The notes beneath the pieces were generated by a model. It searched no databases. It was not told the DNA's origin and saw only the letters and a list, made by a program, of their open reading frames with translations. Source: an uncultured Anaerolineales bacterium (lineage in GTDB: Bacteria > Chloroflexota > Anaerolineae > Anaerolineales > Villigracilaceae). From it: a stretch of 20,851 nt of DNA. Numbering within the stretch: position 1 is the stretch's first letter; every line of letters begins with the position of its first letter. Positions 19,416-20,851 of this stretch are shown here, one piece after another. The stretch lies in contig CALLJA010000380.1 of NCBI GenBank assembly GCA_938008865.1, positions 1-20,851 on the forward strand. The letters run 5' to 3'. A program made the position numbers and the translations under genes.

Positions 19416-20045
19416 ATGAAACCTATCATAACCTCGATCTATATACTCGGCCAGCTACTTGCTCTGTACAGCAAGGTCGTGATACACGACTTCTCCGCGC
19501 TTACTGCGCCTGGTGCCAGCGCAAAGCAGTACTTCGCGTTACGTAGTGTGCCCGAGCTGGCGCCCGTCGCCCCCTGGGTACACCGAAACTTGTGCGGGGC
19601 CCTCACAATCGCTGCTTTGTCTGGCGATGCTCCCGTGGATCTGCTCGTAGACCTCGTTGATGAAGAGGCTTACGCTGGGTTTCTTCGTGGTAGCGGCCTG
19701 ACAACCACCCGCATGCTTGATCTCGCCGATCGACATAACTTGCGGCCACGCATAATCCCTTACGCCGACGTGTGCGGTTCTGAAGAATGCTCCTTCGACA
19801 GGTACCTGCTGGGAGCTGGCGCGGTTATCTTGGCCGTAGGTATCAACAAGCAGGGCGAGATCGTCAGTGACGGAAAGATCACCCACTGGGTGGCCTTGAT
19901 CGGCTTCCAGGAAGACGAAGCCGTCGTATACAACCCGTTCAATAACCAAAGAGAGCACGTCGCCCGCTCTATTCTGCTGTCTAGCTGGCGAGGCGACCAC
20001 GAAATTCCTGGCGTGGCTATCCACGTTACTGTTCCGAGGAGGTAA
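19416..20045 (+). CDS. putative C39/papain-like cysteine peptidase
   Basis: 209 residues. The ATG at 19416 has no clear ribosome site; a GTG at 19479 is possible but too close to its AAGGT. The residues look like a papain-fold catalytic set: C60 in HRNLCGALTIAALSG, H157 in ITHWVALIGF, and N173 in VVYNPFNN, the position usually held by Asp or Asn. A Cys pair near residues 120 and 125 (DVCGSEECSF) is extra. Phage C39-like proteins may cut peptidoglycan cross-links or process proteins; no signal peptide is evident here, so a substrate is not offered. It is linked by a one-base overlap to a membrane protein. The call rests on motif order only. Confidence 0.68.
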   Translation: MKPIITSIYILGQLLALYSKVVIHDFSALTAPGASAKQYFALRSVPELAPVAPWVHRNLCGALTIAALSGDAPVDLLVDLVDEEAYAGFLRGSGLTTTRMLDLADRHNLRPRIIPYADVCGSEECSFDRYLLGAGAVILAVGINKQGEIVSDGKITHWVALIGFQEDEAVVYNPFNNQREHVARSILLSSWRGDHEIPGVAIHVTVPRR

Positions 20046-20278
20046 TGTTGGCAACTTTCGGCGCTATCATGTTGGGTATCTTCGTTGCAATCTACGTTGT
20101 CATTGCCGTGAAAAACTTTACGGGCATGCTTACCCGTGTGAACTTCAAGAAGCTGACCCCGTTCTTCAAGGGAATCGGTCTACTGTACCTGGTGATCCTG
20201 GCCGTACTTTGGCCGCTGTTTTTCGTCATCTACCTGGTGAAAAGGGCGAAACATGAACACAAACAAAATCCTGACTGA
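20045..20278 (+). CDS. small two-helix membrane protein, 77 aa
   Basis: The start shares one base with the previous stop (TAATG), behind GAGGAGG. Residues about 4-24 (TFGAIMLGIFVAIYVVIAV) and 43-66 (GIGLLYLVILAVLWPLFFVIYLV) are hydrophobic helices, joined by a basic loop (RVNFKKLTPFFK), and the tail is basic and His-rich (KRAKHEHKQN). Coupling to the peptidase-like gene suggests a membrane partner or anchor, possibly for lysis or secretion; that is inference. Confidence 0.75.
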   Translation: MLATFGAIMLGIFVAIYVVIAVKNFTGMLTRVNFKKLTPFFKGIGLLYLVILAVLWPLFFVIYLVKRAKHEHKQNPD

Positions 20279-20851
20279 TCTCGGCTATCGGGGCCACCCG
20301 CTGTTCGGTGAGATCGCGCAATGGGCTCGTCAGTTCGACGACGAGTCGAGTCTTGTGCTCGCTTTAGGGAAGCACTACCCTCTGCGAAAAGCAATCGGAC
20401 TCAATGACAAGCCCGCTCCCTTGAACACCTGGCTGCCTGAAGTGACCCGCGTGGAGTCCTCGGTCTACGACCAGATCAACACCGCCCTGCGCCTGCCCGT
20501 GGCCGTCAAGGGTGCCCTCATGCCTGACGCGCACCCTGGGTACAGCTTGCCAATTGGTGGAGTAGTGGCCCTGGATAACGCGGTGGCTCCTGCGTTCGTC
20601 GGCTTCGACATCGCCTGCCGCATGCGTTGCAGTATCTTCATCAATGACGGCGTGGGCATGGTGAGCGACCTGCGCCAACCTGAAAAACACCCGATGTATT
20701 TGGAGTACATGCTGAAGTCGACGTCCTTCGGCGTAGGCAGCACCTCAGTGCGTCGCACGGATCACGAAGTCATGCACGATCCGCTCTGGAATGACCTCCC
20801 GATCTTGCGCAACCTGAAGTCGCTGGCCCAGAGTCAGCTTGGATCCAGTGG
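20253..20851 (+). CDS. rtcB: RtcB RNA ligase, 5' part (runs off the window)
   Basis: The ATG at 20253 overlaps the previous gene by 26 bases, with AAAGGG upstream. The frame is open to the window end, about 199 residues. It carries the RtcB core: KGALMPDAHPGYSLPIGGVVAL and VAPAFVGFDIACRM (D119, C122), where most RtcB have DIGCGM. It reaches the LGSSG that precedes the GGGNHF motif, beyond the window. RtcB joins 2',3'-cyclic-phosphate or 3'-phosphate ends to 5'-OH RNA ends. In phage it probably repairs tRNAs cut by host anticodon nucleases. It sits with a peptidase-like gene and a membrane protein; the region downstream is not visible. Confidence 0.9.
   Translation, partial: MNTNKILTDLGYRGHPLFGEIAQWARQFDDESSLVLALGKHYPLRKAIGLNDKPAPLNTWLPEVTRVESSVYDQINTALRLPVAVKGALMPDAHPGYSLPIGGVVALDNAVAPAFVGFDIACRMRCSIFINDGVGMVSDLRQPEKHPMYLEYMLKSTSFGVGSTSVRRTDHEVMHDPLWNDLPILRNLKSLAQSQLGSS

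Overview
The window is a compact, one-direction (all + strand) stretch of a tailed double-stranded DNA phage genome, or a prophage or phage-like replicon. The evidence is tightly packed genes with ATGA, GTGA and TAATG overlaps, many uncharacterised small proteins, a family A DNA polymerase next to a DnaB-like ATPase, a Rad52-like annealing protein, a ParB-like protein, a PcfJ-like protein and an RtcB RNA ligase. Starts are mostly ATG or GTG, occasionally TTG, with strong AGGAGG-type ribosome sites. Strong TTGACA-17-TATAAT promoters, several with an extended TGC-TATAAT, indicate transcription by an ordinary bacterial primary sigma factor. I see nothing that fixes the host. No tRNA, CRISPR array or insertion sequence was found.

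Layout. Positions 1-7618 hold about twenty small genes, mostly of unknown function. They include membrane proteins, Cys-rich small proteins and what look like two sets of tandem diverged paralogues (1783-2237 and 3525-4550). An odd pyrimidine-rich gene-poor stretch (1039-1318) is bracketed by a 10-bp inverted repeat. A hairpin terminator at 7642 closes this block. Positions 7683-11960 hold several short promoter-led units encoding a ParB-like protein (8015), a PcfJ-like protein (8862) and unknown proteins, closed by a terminator at 11972.

Positions 12018-17303 form the replication core: a zinc-ribbon protein, the DNA polymerase (12513-15707), a DnaB/RecA-like ATPase and a Cys-containing protein. 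Positions 17300-19392 hold a promoter, an attenuator-like leader, an unknown protein, another promoter and a Rad52/DdrA-like annealing protein. From 19416 to the end come a putative C39/papain-like cysteine peptidase, a small membrane protein and the 5' part of rtcB.

The most notable finding is inside the polymerase gene. A complete class-1 intein (13602-14894, 431 residues) splits the conserved TGRLS/SSDPNLQ motif. Between its N- and C-terminal splicing blocks, the polymerase frame is stop-free but reads as meaningless low-complexity sequence. The next frame carries a well-formed DUF559/Vsr-like nuclease with helix-turn-helix-like segments (13885-14811) and its own ribosome site and GTG start. 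So a homing endonuclease gene seems to be overprinted, out of frame, within an intein that still joins in frame with its host polymerase. A Rad52-like annealing protein in the same window could help repair the breaks such an enzyme would make.

The promoters are themselves a theme. Five of them share an extended core (close to AGTAAGTATGCTATAATAA), three share a similar leader, and several overlap the stop codon of the gene upstream.
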